A DNA stretch of 64,000 bases from assembly GCA_023935145.1 (NCBI GenBank), contig CM043700.1, positions 101,398,400-101,462,399 on the forward strand. The letters are read 5' to 3'. Below the pieces are notes generated by a model, which saw only the letters and a list, made by a program, of their open reading frames with translations, did no database searches and was not told where the DNA came from. This document shows positions 10,451 to 21,252 of the stretch, piece by piece. This DNA is from Bretschneidera sinensis (lineage: Eukaryota; Streptophyta; Magnoliopsida; Brassicales; Akaniaceae). Each line of letters starts with the position of its first letter. The stretch's first letter is position 1. The translations under genes were made by a program, and so were the position numbers.

Positions 10451-11401
10451 TGTTGGTATTTGTCTAAGGTTTAAACATGGTTCAAAGATGGTTAAAGTCT
10501 AAATCAAGGTTAGAAGATTAAATTTCAGCATGTTAAAGGAGTGCACACATGTGTGTGCGTCACTTTGGGTGTGTGTGCACACCCCTAATCAACAAGGCAA
10601 AGGAGTTCACATAGCTATGTGAAGGGCAGCATCAGTGCACGCCGCACCACCTATGAAGGAGGCAGTTTGAAGAAGGACAGCGTCACACTGCCCCTCCATC
10701 AGCGCTGCACCGTCCAGAATGTGATGCAAAGGGGCTTTGCCTAGCGCCTCACCACCCCCTGTTCAGCGCCTAGGCGCTAGGCACACTGAGGCACACATAT
10801 CCAACTTGGTTAAGCCTCTTCTTAGGTGCGTGGATGCAAGGTTAAAATGCATAGCACCACTTAGGATTAATGGAGGGCCATGGTTGAGTGATCATCAAGA
10901 TCTAAGGGTGAGAATGACACACAAGATTGAACAAGAAGTTGGTGCACTATATAAAGGGTCACCTAGCTTCATTCTCAATAAGAATGTGATGTAATGTAAC
11001 TTGTGAGACATGTGTGTGAATGATAGAATTGTGTGAGAGTACAAAGACACAAACATACAAGAGGGACTCATTGTAGAGAGGCTAGTTGTAAAGAAGAGAG
11101 AGTAGTATAGAATTGATAGAAAGCATTGTAATAGGTCTATCACTTTCTTGTTCTCTTCTTGGTTCCTTCAAGAACTTGAGGTTTCTTGGAGAGGGTTGCT
11201 GAATTGTAAAGAACCATTGATTTAGTGCAGAGAGTTCAGAGGAACTCACAGGGATGTAGGCTATTGTTGAACCTTAATAACAAATCGTTTGTCTTCTTTT
11301 CTTTCTTGCTTTCAATTGCTGTATTTCTTTCTAAAAGTCATTCTAGACTTGGGTGTTTGGAAGATCACCACTTGGGCATCTTGTCAAGGTGATTTCCAAC
11401 A
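10451..11401 (+). repeat. 3' LTR of CoA2 (951 bp)
   Basis: It runs TGTTGGTATTTG to TTTCCAACA. A TATA box lies at 10,949-10,958, followed by cactagcttc-like transcription start sequence. A purine-rich tract (acaaaggtaaaga, 10,437-10,449) precedes it. It retains the segment deleted in its 5' partner. Confidence 0.9.
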
Positions 11402-11745
11402 TACTCAAAGATATCTAAAGCACAATGTAACATACTAGTGGGTCTACTATTTAGAGACATCTTTCTATATTCCTCTTCATTAAACTTCGTTTTGAGTTTA
11501 CGCATTGTATGATTGATTTGTCCAATAGTTATTTCATTTGTAGGAATTCTAGGTCATTTCTCAATAACTCTCTATAAATTATAATCTTGTCCTTCGATAA
11601 AGATCTTCATTCTATTTTTCTAGTAATTATAGTTTGAGCCATTGAACAAAGGAGGTCAAGTATAGGAAATAAGAATGACCTTCAGTATAGCTATTTGAAG
11701 CCATTTGGTTAACTGAAGGATTTTAGGCTTGAAATTGAGTACGGG
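11402..11745 (-). pseudogene. Gag, 5' third (SirB)
   Basis: Minus-strand homology to SirD 30,240-30,560 covers the opening of Gag: a degenerate F.G.NY.YWK.RMKIF block (plus about 11,590-11,640) and the region upstream of the break, TLHCALDIFE-like. The frame carries several stops. CoA2 separates it from the rest of gag at 4,836. Confidence 0.75.
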
Positions 11746-11757
11746 GCTCTGATACCA
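11746..11757 (-). promoter_or_regulatory. tRNA-iMet primer-binding site (SirB)
   Basis: Plus-strand gctctgatacca is the reverse complement of tggtatcagagc and sits two bases inside the 5' LTR end at 11,760, as expected for a minus-strand copia element. Confidence 0.85.
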
Positions 11758-11759
11758 AT

Positions 11760-12795
11760 TGTAAACCAAGGTAAAAACCCAAGAGGGGGATGAATTGGGT
11801 TTTAAAAACTTTTTTTCTAATTAACACAAAAAAATTTAACAATTTAATCAAGCAAGGCACACAACAAATAAGATGCTTGAAATTAAAGGAGTAAGGAAGA
11901 GAATATGCAAACTCCATTTATAGTGGTTCGATAATATTGAAATCTCTCCGTCCTTACATCAACTCTCTTCAAGGAACCTCCTTGAAGTAATCCACTAAAT
12001 GTAGTCAAGCAACTTCATGTGTGTTGCAAAAACCTTACAAGCACTCTCTTCTACAAGGAAGTTACAAAGAAGTGTTTAATCCTAAACACTCTAAGAGTTA
12101 CTCCAACTCTTTCTCTTTACAATGAATGGTATTAAATGTAAAAGAAAGGGAAGAGATAACAATGAATGCTTTACAAGATGAACATTATCTCTTTTTCAAG
12201 AACAAGTTTAAAGAATGGCTCACAATAATTTTTTCAAGGCTTATGAGAGTATTAATGAGCTATAAATCAAATTTAGTGTTCTTTATTATTATTTAAATGC
12301 TTATTGATTGTGATTTTTATAGCCTTGGTCTTATATGGCCATTAGACACTGATTAGGTAGATTTGGAGCATTACATACTTAAGTCTCACTTCTCAAACGA
12401 CCATACTTTCGAATTACCAGTCGACTAAGTCAAGAGAAAAAAGTTCACTTTTAGGTTTAGGACAAGTATCAGTCGACTGGGTTGTCCAAAAACCCAGTTT
12501 TTATGTTTTTAAGATAGTTTTTGACTTAAAGACATTTTTTCGTATTATTTTTGTCGAATATTTTTGTAAAATGAGCCATATTTTAAGCTAGGTAACTGAA
12601 ATTAGAGATTTATAATGTGATTTATTTACCTTAGAGCCTATTCTAGATCTTCTGTCTTCTTTTAGTATTTGAACGTATTGTATTATTGCATCTTGTTTCT
12701 ATATTGAATGCTTTTGCCACTTAAACACTTGGATAAAACTGTTAGTGCAATTTAAGTAGTGTTTTGTCATTATTAAAATCAAATACGGGTCAGCA
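11760..12795 (-). repeat. 5' LTR of SirB (1,036 bp)
   Basis: On the minus strand it begins TGCTGACCCGTATTTG and ends GGTTTACA next to the primer-binding site. It is homologous to the SirD LTR (TGTTGACCCC start; TAGTTAACA end). Two copies of the 8-bp palindrome agtcgact are at 12,419-12,426 and 12,471-12,478. SirC coding sequence starts at 12,796, so this is the insertion border. Confidence 0.85.
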
Positions 12796-13030
12796 AGTAC
12801 CATAAAGCTAAGTTTTTAAGTTTATAGAAAATATCTTTAAAAAAAATTTGTAGACAACTAAGTGAGATTATTTAGGATTTGATTGAAACCTAGCACATAT
12901 AGAAACACTAAAAATTATTTTTGGGCTATTACCGGTTAAATAAAATAAATCCCTTGTCATGTTTCTATATTTCTTAATATTGACACTTTTACCTTCTTCA
13001 TCTTTGTTAAGCTTTGTTGAAGTGCTCAAC
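12796..13030 (-). pseudogene. SirC reverse transcriptase C-terminus
   Basis: Minus-strand frame reads KLNKDEEGKSVNIKKYRNM, then FYLTGNSPKI.FSVSICARF and QSNPK, which match the conserved KLDKDE.GKSVDQK.YR, LLYLTASRPDI and CLCARFQ.NPK blocks of the Sirevirus reverse transcriptase thumb/connection. An open stretch covers 12,868-13,030; frameshifts start left of it. The fragment ends at the SirB LTR. Confidence 0.85.
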
Positions 13031-13293
13031 TGTAATACTCGTATTCGTGAAGTAAGGGTAAAGAAGTAATTTAATAAATAGAACAAAGAGTTAAAATAAA
13101 ATATATATTTTAAGTGCGAAAAGTCCAATTAGAATAAAGCAATGCTAAAAAAAAAATTACAGGACGTGATTAAAAGAAAAGAAAAAAAAGATTTAAAAAA
13201 AATGTGGTCTGGACATCTAAGACATCCAAGAGAAGGAAAAGAAAAAAAATAAATTAAAAAAAAGTTTAAAAAATAAAAAATAAAAAACCAAAT

Positions 13294-14580
13294 TGATAAG
13301 TGAAAAATATTGCATATTTTGGCCACTTAATTTACATTTGTTAGCTTAGGAATTTGTTACTTTGAGTTGTTTTCATTGTTTTTCAGGTTTACAAGCACTG
13401 GGAAAGGAGTTTCACTAAAATTGCCATAATTGCCCGTACAGATCAATCATCTTTGAAAATTAAACTGTATTGATTCAAGAAGAACCAGGATATTAGCCAT
13501 ATATGCTTAGAAAGATCCAGAAGTCTATTTTCTGGAGAATTTTACGGCTCGTAAAAATGAATTTTCTATAAAAAGTTATGGTCGTTTTAGTAGACAAAGG
13601 TCAGGCTGTGCGGGCTGTGCGGGATTTCAGCGTGAACAGAAGTTTTGAAGGGCATGTGAAGACTTAAATCCCACATCCCACATCGGTTGGAAACACATTT
13701 CTATATCCCACATCCCACATCGGATTGGAAACACATTGCACTTGTGGTATTTGCCTATATAAGACCCACTCCACTTCATCATTCAGTGTGCAATTCCTGG
13801 GCCACTTTGGTGTTAACCGGTGGACGTCTGCTAGCATTCTGGTGGATCCCGAAGGCTTTGCTACCATGAGGGGAAGCGCCGCCCATCAGCGAGTGAAATT
13901 TCTCCCATGTAAATTTATTTATTTCTTTTTATTTAGTTTTTTTAGTTTAATGTTTAGCATTTTCATTATGAATTATAGTTTCATAGTTATAAGTGGCTAG
14001 AATCTTCAGCTAAGGTTGAAGATGAAGCCTCGCCGTTGTTTGGCATAGTAGTTCAGATTTGCTTGTACAAATCTGAAATTTTTTAGTATAAATATTCCGT
14101 CAATTATTTGAGTTAATCTTGTGATTGATTGAGTTTAAATTGTTATGTTGGATATTCCTTGTGTTTCATCTGATGGATACATCGAATCGTTTTCAGTTAA
14201 ATTTGATTTCCTTTGTGATTTGTTAAGAGCGGATACATTGGATGCTTTTGGTTTAATTGGGATATTCTTTGTTTTTTGTCATATAGATGGATTCATGGAA
14301 TGTTTTGATAGGCTGTCTTTAGAACATTGAGTTATATGCTTAACTTTGGCGGGGTGGATTCAGAAACCTTAGTCTTTTTATTAGTTTTTAAAATCAATTT
14401 AGTTTAGCTTTTATTTATTTTGCAACATATAATTACAAATTTGGAACTAGGTTAAAATAGACTTAGTTTAGATAAAAATATATTTTCACAACACAATTCC
14501 CTGTGGATTCGACCTCGTACTTGCACAACATTATATTGCAAATGACTCGTGCGCTTGCGAGTAATTTAAAACTCATAACA
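13294..14580 (+). repeat. 5' LTR of GyN1 (1,287 bp)
   Basis: TGATAAGTGAAAAATATTGC to AAAACTCATAACA. TATA box at 13,756-13,763 (tatataag). U3 contains one copy of the about 186-bp unit that is doubled in GyN3 and GyG2, and a short internal repeat cccacatcggattgga. U5 ends with attccctgtggattcgacc and the ...gcgcttgcgagtaattt block. Confidence 0.92.
13756..13763 (+). promoter_or_regulatory. TATA box of GyN1 5' LTR
   Basis: The sequence tatataag is followed by acccactccacttcatc. The equivalent in the 3' LTR is at 18,364-18,371. GyN3 (32,109) and GyG2 (23,478; 28,218) have TATA boxes at the same place in otherwise alignable U3 sequence. Confidence 0.7.
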
Positions 14581-14586
14581 AGTTTT

Positions 14587-14604
14587 TGGTGCTGTTGCTG
14601 GGGA
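14587..14604 (+). promoter_or_regulatory. Primer-binding site of GyN1 (decayed)
   Basis: The sequence tggtgctgttgctgggga starts six bases after the LTR. The family consensus in Athila/Tat elements is tggcgccgttgccgggga, complementary to tRNA-Asp as usually described; three C-to-T type changes are seen here. Confidence 0.75.
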
Positions 14605-14667
14605 ATTTTTTGGTTTGTGAAAATTTTTGGTCTGAATTGATTTTATTTTTCTACTAGTTAGTTATCC

Positions 14668-14669
14668 AA

Positions 14670-14708
<39 letters not shown>
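14668..14708 (+). repeat. (TA)n(TG)n microsatellite in GyN1 leader
   Basis: A run of TA followed by TG dinucleotides sits exactly where the N-terminal part of gag should be. GyN3 has normal gag N-terminal sequence at the matching place, so gag sequence was lost here and the microsatellite marks the break. Confidence 0.85.
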
Positions 14709-15560
14709 GATGAATCCAGCGCCGGTTTCACAGTCTTTAGATGACACCATTAAGGAGTACATGAAAATGACCGGCCCGTCCATCAATGCTGCCAACATAT
14801 TCAATGTTGATAGTTGTTCCATCTGTGCTAGTCCTATGCATCTAGCACAGAATTTTCCATCAATGCTGGCTTTGCCGAGTATCCCATGGAACAAATGAAT
14901 GCTTTCAATGACTGTTGATGGCAATCAAATGGATCTTACTCCGAAACATACAATCCAGGGTGGTGGGACCACTCTAATTTTTAATGGACGCAGAACCAAT
15001 TGAGAAATCAGAAAGGAGCCCCTTATCAAGCTCACAATCAATACCCTCCCGAATTTCCTCCGCCAGTTCCAAGTTATAGTCACTCAGCCTGTCCAGCACC
15101 ATTACCTGCTTACCAAGCTCCTATTCAAACACCAGCGCCAATTTCACTGTCACTTGAGGACACCCTTAAGGAGTACATGAAAATGACTAGCTAATCCATG
15201 AGCGAAGTGATGAGTGCAACAATAGAAAACACCCAAGCGATTGCCAAACTAGAGAGTCAAATTGATCAAATCGCAAGTTATGTGGGTGAAGGAGAGGAAT
15301 GAGAGTTCCCCAGTCAACCTGAGCCTAACCCAAAGGAACAGTTTACGGTGGGAAATTCATCAACTCCTATGCATTGGCAGGAACAAGTGCAATCAACTGT
15401 CCCATACTTGTCTGGGAGACAAGTGGACAATCAAGTGGAGGAGAACCCTGCTATTCAACAAGGGCAAGAAAGTGGCAACAAGGAAAAGAGAGATGCTGAG
15501 CCATCTACAGTCACACCTATTATTAAGGATCTCTCTAGGTCGTTTTACCTAAAGCGCCTT
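14709..15560 (+). pseudogene. Gag remnant of GyN1: no capsid, broken zinc knuckle
   Basis: The first recognisable segment is a misplaced copy of the Gag C-terminal block (PAPVSQSLDDTIKEYMKMTG, 14,715-14,772). It is followed by CSICASPMHLAQNF (14,817-14,858), a knuckle whose last Cys is Phe. A typical linker (ETYNPGW, 14,945-14,962), a Pro-rich region (YPPEFPPPVPSYSHS) and the block SLEDTLKEYMKMTS at its normal place (15,151-15,192) come next. The retrotransposon Gag (capsid) domain is absent. Stops and frameshifts occur throughout. GyN3 shares the displaced block and the Cys-to-Phe change. Confidence 0.8.
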
Positions 15561-16426
15561 ACCCTGAGAGACTACAAGAGACCAAGAAAGAAGCGAAGTC
15601 TGAGAACATTATGGAGGCAGGCTTTGCTTAGTTTGGAGAGGATTTAGACTTAGATAAGTTACTTAAGCAAGCAAATACTATCTTGGAGTCTGCTCCTTGG
15701 GAGAGTAGTAAGACAGAGGAGACTATGGATGAATCCCGCATCGAAGACCCCCTGGAGGCATGCTTTGCTCACTTTGGAGAGGACTTGAGCTTAGATAAGT
15801 TACTCGAGGAAGTGAATGCCATTTTGGAGTCTGATCCTCGAGAAAGCAATGAGGAGGAGGAGACGGTAGCACCTGAACCTCACAAGAAGGAACTTAAGCC
15901 TTTACCGGACAATCTTAAGTATAAGTTCCTAGGTCCAGCAGATTCTTTTCCTATAATTATAGCTTTAGATTTGGGTGATGCTCCAGAGGAGAAATTATTG
16001 GACATCTTAAGAGAGCATAAGGAAGCTATAGGCTGGACTATTGAGGATGTCAAGGGAATCAACCCCTCGTTCGTAATACACACGATACAGTTGGAGGAGA
16101 ATGCCAAGCCATCGAGGAAGCCACAAAGAAGGCTCAACCCTGCTATGCAAGAGGTTGTGAGGGCAGAAGATATTAAGCTGTTAGAGGCAGGGATCATTTA
16201 TCCCATCTCTGATAGCGAGTGGGTGAGCCTGATTCAAGTTGTGCCCAAACATGCTGAATTAACGGTAGTGAAGAATGAGGACGACGAGTTGGTGCCAACT
16301 CGTGTTCAGTCAGGAGGGAGAGTGAGTATAGATTACCGTAAGTTGAATGCTGCCACTAGGCCTGATCATTTTTCATTCTCATTTATTGATCAGATGGTGG
16401 AGCACTTAGTTGGGCATGTTTACTAA
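15561..16426 (+). pseudogene. Acidic linker plus N-terminal reverse transcriptase (GyN1), truncated
   Basis: From 15,683 a 247-codon frame is open. It carries two tandem copies of an acidic repeat of about 45 residues (first copy partly upstream at 15,618-15,705; second EACFAHFGEDLSLDKLL..NAILES). Then come LKYKFLG, EEKLLDILREHKEAIGWTI, IHTIQLEENAKPSR, PQRRLNPAMQEVV, GIIYPISDSEWVS and GGRVSIDYRKLNAATRPDHF, the fingers region of Athila-type gypsy reverse transcriptase. It stops after FIDQMVEHLVGHVY; the F.DGYSG and YIDD catalytic blocks, RNase H and integrase are missing. The stop at 16,424-16,426 is a deletion junction shared with GyN3. Confidence 0.88.
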
Positions 16427-17086
16427 TTTTGGGTCTGGCTGAAGACGTTAAACTTAGCGCTCATGGGAGGCACCCCACAGCTTATTTTTCTGTTTATTTA
16501 TTTATTATTTCACATTTTTATGATTAATGTTTGTTTCCAGTTTTTTTTGTTTTCCAGTTTTTTTTATTTTTCAGGGACAATGCGTACTTCAGTTCAAGTT
16601 TGGGGGTATGTTATGAGCCATACCAGTCCAGATAGTTCTCCATATCTCAGGTCAGCTCTTTCCATATTAGTCACACATTGGGGTCAATGTGTAATTTAAG
16701 TTTGGGGGTGTAGGAGACACATCACACACTTTGTCCTAATTTGTTATCTTTTTGTCGTAAAGATAAATGTATGTTCATGTTCGTCTAAAAATTTTGGTTG
16801 TTCTGAAAAATTGTGATGTGATTTCATTGGTGAGTTTAAAACTTTGAACACATGATCTGATGATAGAGTTTGAACTTTAGTTACTTACTTTAGGCATTTT
16901 CGAGAATTCACATGTTTGATCTAATCTAACACGAGCACATCAGCACATATTTGTGTGAGGTATGACAAGTGAGTTGAATGTATACGTTTCTTTGTCTTAA
17001 TTGAAACCGGATGACTTGTTGGATAAACACTTGGGCATGTATAAAAAATAATAAATAAAAAAAAACAACAAATACTACTAATATTT

Positions 17087-17270
17087 ATAATGATCATCAT
17101 CAATAAACTTTCCACTGAGTAACTGGACCTCTTGCCTCAGTAAGTAGTGAGTGTTCACGTCAAAATGTGAGAATTTTATTCATAATGATCATTGCGAAAC
17201 TTTTCGCTGAGTAACTGGACCTCTTGCCTAAGTAAGCAGTGAGTGTTCACGTCAAAAGGTGGAATTTTGC
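17087..17270 (+). repeat. Tandem duplicated 3' UTR module (two units of about 92 bp)
   Basis: Each unit contains ataatgatca, actttccactgagtaactgg, acctcttgcc and gagtgttcacgtcaaaa. The same pair is present in GyG2 (26,871-27,054) and GyN3 (37,233-37,413), so the duplication predates the three insertions. Confidence 0.85.
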
Positions 17271-17439
17271 TTGGTAGGTATTAAGGCCGGTTTAATTTCG
17301 TAGCCTTTTTGACTCGAGTTAGTAAGTCCTTAGGGGTGTCTTTACACCTAATGGCCTAAAACCATCTGGTTTGGGAGTCATTGACTCAACACTCGCTACA
17401 TGGGTCAATTAGAAAGCTTAAGGGAATTAAACATAGTAG

Positions 17440-17440
<1 letters not shown>

Positions 17441-17515
<75 letters not shown>

Positions 17516-17539
17516 GTATATGTATATGTATATATATAA
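17441..17539 (+). repeat. (TA)n microsatellite, about 99 bp
   Basis: Almost pure TA dinucleotides ending in TATATG units. GyG2 and GyN3 have non-repetitive sequence (ccttataataaaa) at the matching position, so it expanded within GyN1. Confidence 0.95.
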
Positions 17540-17908
17540 AGAAGAAAATAAAAACTATGCCATTTTTGTTCATTCTGATGGGAAATTTGGTGAATCTTGA
17601 GACATGGAGACCTTACACATTGGAATTATTTGGAAGCTTCATGTTTGTATGTTAATTCACTTTACACTTATTCAAGCTTGTGATGTCTTACCATGCCTCT
17701 TGTAAATAATTAAGTTTTAAATTCTTATTCATTGTGAAGATGGGTTTGACTTATTTAAGCTTGCTCATGAATGAATCTCATGATTTTGAATGCTCCATAA
17801 ATTTTTGGATACCATGAATACTGAACTTATCTTTATAATCTTTGTTGTTCATTTAGTTTTTTATTTTATTTTGCTAAGGGACTAGCAAAATGTAAGTTTG
17901 GGGGTATT

Positions 17909-19188
17909 TGATGAGTGAAAAATATTGCATATTTCGACCACTTAATTTACATTTTTTAGCTTAGGAATTTGTTACTTTGAGTTGTTTTCATTGTTTTTTA
18001 GGTTTACAAGCACTGGGAAATGAGTTTCACTAAAATTGCCAGAATTGCCCGTACAGATCAATCATCTTTGAAAATTAAACTGTATTGATTTAAGAAGAAC
18101 CAGGATATGAGCCATATATGCTTAGAAAGATCCAGAAGTCTATTTTCTGGAGAATTTTACGGCTCGTAAAAATGATTTTTCTACAGAAAGTTATGGTCGT
18201 TTTAGTAGACAAAGGTCAGGCTGTGCGGGCTGTGCGGGATTTCAGCGTGAACCGAAGTTTTGAAGGGCGTATGAAGACTTAAATCCCACATCCCATATCG
18301 GTTGAAAACACATTTCTATATCCCACATCGAATTGGAAACACATTGCACTCGTGGTATTTGCCTATATAAGACCCACTCCACTTCATCATTCAGTGTGCA
18401 ATTCCTGGGCCACTTTGGTGTTAACCGGTGGACGTCTGCTAGCATTCTTGTGGATCCCAAAGGCTTTGCTACCATGAAGGAAAGCACCGCCCATCAGCGA
18501 GTGGAATTTCTCCCATGTAAAGTTATTTATTTCTTTTTATTTAGTTGTTTTAGTTTAATGTTTAGCACTTTTATTATGAATTATAGTTTCATAGTTATAA
18601 GTGGCTAGAATCTTCAGCTAAGGTTGAAGATGAAGCCTCGCCGTTGTTTGGCATAGTAATTCAGATTTGCTTGTACAAATCTGATATTTTTTAGTATAAA
18701 TGTTCCGTTAATTATTTGAGTTAATCTTGTGATTGATTGAGTTTAAATTGTTATGTTGGATATTCCTTGTGTTTCATCTGATGGATACATCGAATCGTTT
18801 TCAGTTAAATTTGATTTCCTTTGTGATTTGTTAAGAGCGGATACATTGGATGCTTTTGGTTTAATTGAGATATTCTTTGTTTTTTGTCATATAGATGGAT
18901 TCATGGAATGTTTTGATAGGCTATCTTTAGAACATTGAGTTATATGCTTAACTTTGGTGGGGTGGATTCAGAAACCTTAGTCTTTTTATTAGTTTTTAAA
19001 ATCAATTTAGTTTAGCTTTTATTTATTTTGCAACATATAATTACAAATTTGGAACTAGGTTAAAATAGACTTAGTTTAGATAAAAATATATTTTCACAAC
19101 ACAATTCCCTGTGGATTCGATCTCGCACTTGCACAATACTATATTGCAAACGACTCGTGCGGTTGCGAGTAATTTAAAACTCACAACA
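17909..19188 (+). repeat. 3' LTR of GyN1 (1,280 bp)
   Basis: TGATGAGTGAAAAATATTGC to AAAACTCACAACA. TATA box at 18,364-18,371. It is nearly identical to the 5' LTR; one visible difference is loss of the second cccacatc unit near 18,320. Confidence 0.93.
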
Positions 19189-19193
19189 CAAAT

Positions 19194-19323
19194 CAAAATA
19201 AAAAAAGGGTGGCAACCTACTACCAAATAAAGGAATGCAAAAGAAAGGCATTTGTATGCCTTACACTTGGGTTTTGCGTGGCAGTTCAAGAATTGTAAGG
19301 GAGGGGGGCTGCTAAAGCAAGAA

Positions 19324-19365
<42 letters not shown>

Positions 19366-21252
19366 ATCGGTAAACATATGGAGACTGAACGATTTCGTTC
19401 AGTTTTTTTCAACTTCTCATTTGTTTTCTCAAAGTAATTGGGGACTCAAAGAAATGCTGAAAGAGCAATATTTTGAATGGGTTTTCTGCAGAATTTCATT
19501 AAGAATGAAGAATAGCTATGAGAAAAGCAGAAGGTAATATCATAGTGGTTATTTTTGAATTTCTGACATTTATGAAGTTTCCCTGAATTCAAAGTGGGAA
19601 TTTTCAAAGTGTGTAGTTTATATCAAATTGAAGAATAAATTAGAAAATTTATATAAATATGATGTCAGGTGTTGACAATCTACAACCGGAAGAATTTTTG
19701 AAAGAAACAAGAATGGCAAAGAGGTGATCCACGGGTAGCTTTAAGAGCTACGTGGTGAGTTGAATTTACTTTAAGTAGTCTAAATAAAAATCAATTATTT
19801 GGTGATAATATTAAATTTAATTTTTAAAGTATGATTGGGTGGTAGATAAATCTTTGGGTGGATAGATATGGTATAAATGTTGGAATCGTAGAAAATTATT
19901 GGCATAATTGGTTAATTTAATAATGATGGTGATAATTAAATTCTTGATGAGTTATATTGATGTTTTGATACGAAGTTTGAGGAGATAAATTTTAGTGGAT
20001 CTTGACAAACTTTGATGGATGATTTGATGTGAATTGGTATGAAATTCAGTGGATCTTGACAAGTTTTAATGGATGTTGTGATGTGATTTGTGATGAGGGG
20101 ATTTTAGTGGAATTTTTATATAATTTGAGAAAAATCGGGATAGTAAATTTAGATATTTTGAGTTCATGTTTTTTTTTTATATTACTGTTCAAATGCATAT
20201 TTCATATCATTGTTCATATACATATGCATTAAATGAGAAAGAAAAGAACCGGGAAGGGGTCGGTCTAATAAAATAACAGTGACAGTCGGTATATGCTGGA
20301 AATAAAAGGGACACCGTGCCAGCCGGCATATGTTGAGAAAATTTCGTGGCAACCGGGACAAGTTGCAAAGAAAAGAACCGAGAAGGGGCCGATCTAAAAT
20401 AATAACAACCTGTCGACAAGTGGGAAGACGTTCCCATCATATGCATTCATTGCATTGCATCTGTTTTAATTATTGCTTGCATTATTGAAATATTGATGTG
20501 TGATGTATAAATTGTGAATATAATTAATGATGGTTGAGTCTCACAAAAAGAGACAGTTATGTGATAAGATTATTGAAATGTTGTGGTGTGGTGTATTATT
20601 GTGAATATAAATATAGATTGACGAGTCTCACAGAGAGACAGTTATGGTGATGAGATTATTGAAATGCTGAGGTGTGGTGTGTTATTATTACAGTGATAAG
20701 AACAATCTAAATGGTAGATTTTATGATGTGAACCTCCTTACGAGGAAATCATGAGATAATTGATGATCTTGAGGTGAACCAATAAATAAGAGGAAGAGAT
20801 TGATAGAGAATGGATATTATGATATGTGGAGTGATAGTAGAGTGCTAGTATCAAGTGTAGGAAATATAAATTGATTTAAATATTAAAAGACTGTTTATAC
20901 AAATGAGCACTTTTAGTAAATTTAATTCACTGAGCTTGTGAAGCTCACTCCTCATTGTACAATGATTTTCAGGTAGTAGGGTTGGCAAATAGTTTAGTGA
21001 GTTGAAGTTTAGAAGAAATCGTTTTCTATAAGCCACGTGCGTGTCATCATCCTCAGACTAATGAGATAATAATAAAAAAATTATTACTAAATATTCATGC
21101 ATTTTACGTTGTATAGAATGTTTAAAGATCGGATTGATATAAATTTCTTTTGGTGTTATTTATTTTTATGGCTGCATATATGTGTCGTGCTGGGATTCTC
21201 AAAATGTTATGACACCATTTCGAGGGTGGCCAACCCGGGATGGGTCATTACA
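19194..21252 (+). other. Distal part of TekJ LTR, non-coding
   Basis: No gene. It contains a (TA)n tract (about 19,328-19,361), sequence matching TekI LTR around the tcaggtgttgacaa block (19,666-19,690) and a repeat region at 20,235-20,405 with two agaaaagaaccg(g/a)gaaggg(g)tcgg(t/a)ct units. These are diverged counterparts of the 35-bp array in the TekI LTRs. The last bases read gtggccaacccgggatggg before TCATTACA. Confidence 0.75.

Larger units (their letters stand above)
4837..11401 (+). mobile_element. CoA2: Tork-like Ty1/copia retrotransposon inserted in SirB gag
   Basis: Both LTRs (4,837-6,656, interrupted, and 10,451-11,401), duplicated iMet primer-binding sites, gag, protease/integrase and a deleted reverse transcriptase/RNase H are present in order. 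SirB gag runs up to 4,836 and resumes at 11,402. Flanking pentamers (tgcac and tactc) match at only three of five bases, so the target duplication is decayed or altered. Internal deletions in pol and a promoter deletion in the 5' LTR mark it as non-autonomous. Confidence 0.9.
1248..12795 (-). mobile_element. SirB: Sirevirus-type Ty1/copia element, split by CoA1 and CoA2
   Basis: On the minus strand, starting from the right, it has a 5' LTR (11,760-12,795), an iMet primer-binding site (11,746-11,757), gag (11,402-11,745, continued at about 3,446-4,836 after CoA2), protease, integrase and the start of reverse transcriptase, where CoA1 interrupts it at 1,248. Its own 3' LTR is outside the window. 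Lineage assignment rests on the protease motif GCSKHMTGD and the integrase blocks CDACQ.GKQTR and FKSKNVIST, which are characteristic of Sireviruses. Many in-frame stops show it is dead. Confidence 0.88.
16427..17908 (+). other. GyN1 3' untranslated region with three PPT-like motifs
   Basis: No gene is seen. The part after the junction (gctgaagacgttaaactt.. gggaggcacc) matches the non-coding stretch found after pol in Athila/Tat elements. The motif aagtttggggg occurs at 16,596-16,606, 16,698-16,708 and 17,894-17,904; only the last adjoins the LTR. A duplicated module lies at 17,087-17,270 and a (TA)n tract at 17,441-17,539. Confidence 0.75.
13294..19188 (+). mobile_element. GyN1: non-autonomous Athila/Tat-like gypsy element (5,895 bp)
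   Basis: Complete element with LTRs 13,294-14,580 and 17,909-19,188, a primer-binding site resembling tRNA-Asp type (14,587-14,604) and a polypurine tract at 17,894-17,905. A perfect 5-bp duplication caaat flanks it (13,289-13,293 and 19,189-19,193). LTRs are nearly identical by eye apart from a few substitutions and a short indel near 13,710, so insertion is recent. It encodes only gag fragments, an acidic linker and the N-terminal part of reverse transcriptase. Protease, catalytic reverse transcriptase, RNase H and integrase are absent. Confidence 0.93.
13031..21252 (+). mobile_element. TekJ: Tekay-like solo LTR in SirC, split by GyN1
   Basis: It starts TGTAATACTCGTATTC and ends CCCGGGATGGGTCATTACA, flanked by a perfect duplication tcaac (13,026-13,030 and 21,253-21,257). 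Both ends and the middle are homologous to the reverse complement of the TekI LTRs. There is no internal coding region, so it is a solo LTR. Without GyN1 it is about 2.3 kb, longer than the 1,927-bp TekI LTR. GyN1 lies at 13,294-19,188. Confidence 0.88.

Noticed and set aside
17400..17600. 66-codon open frame made of Ile-Tyr dipeptides
   Set aside because: It is a translation of the (TA)n microsatellite inside the GyN1 3' UTR and has no homologue in GyG2 or GyN3.
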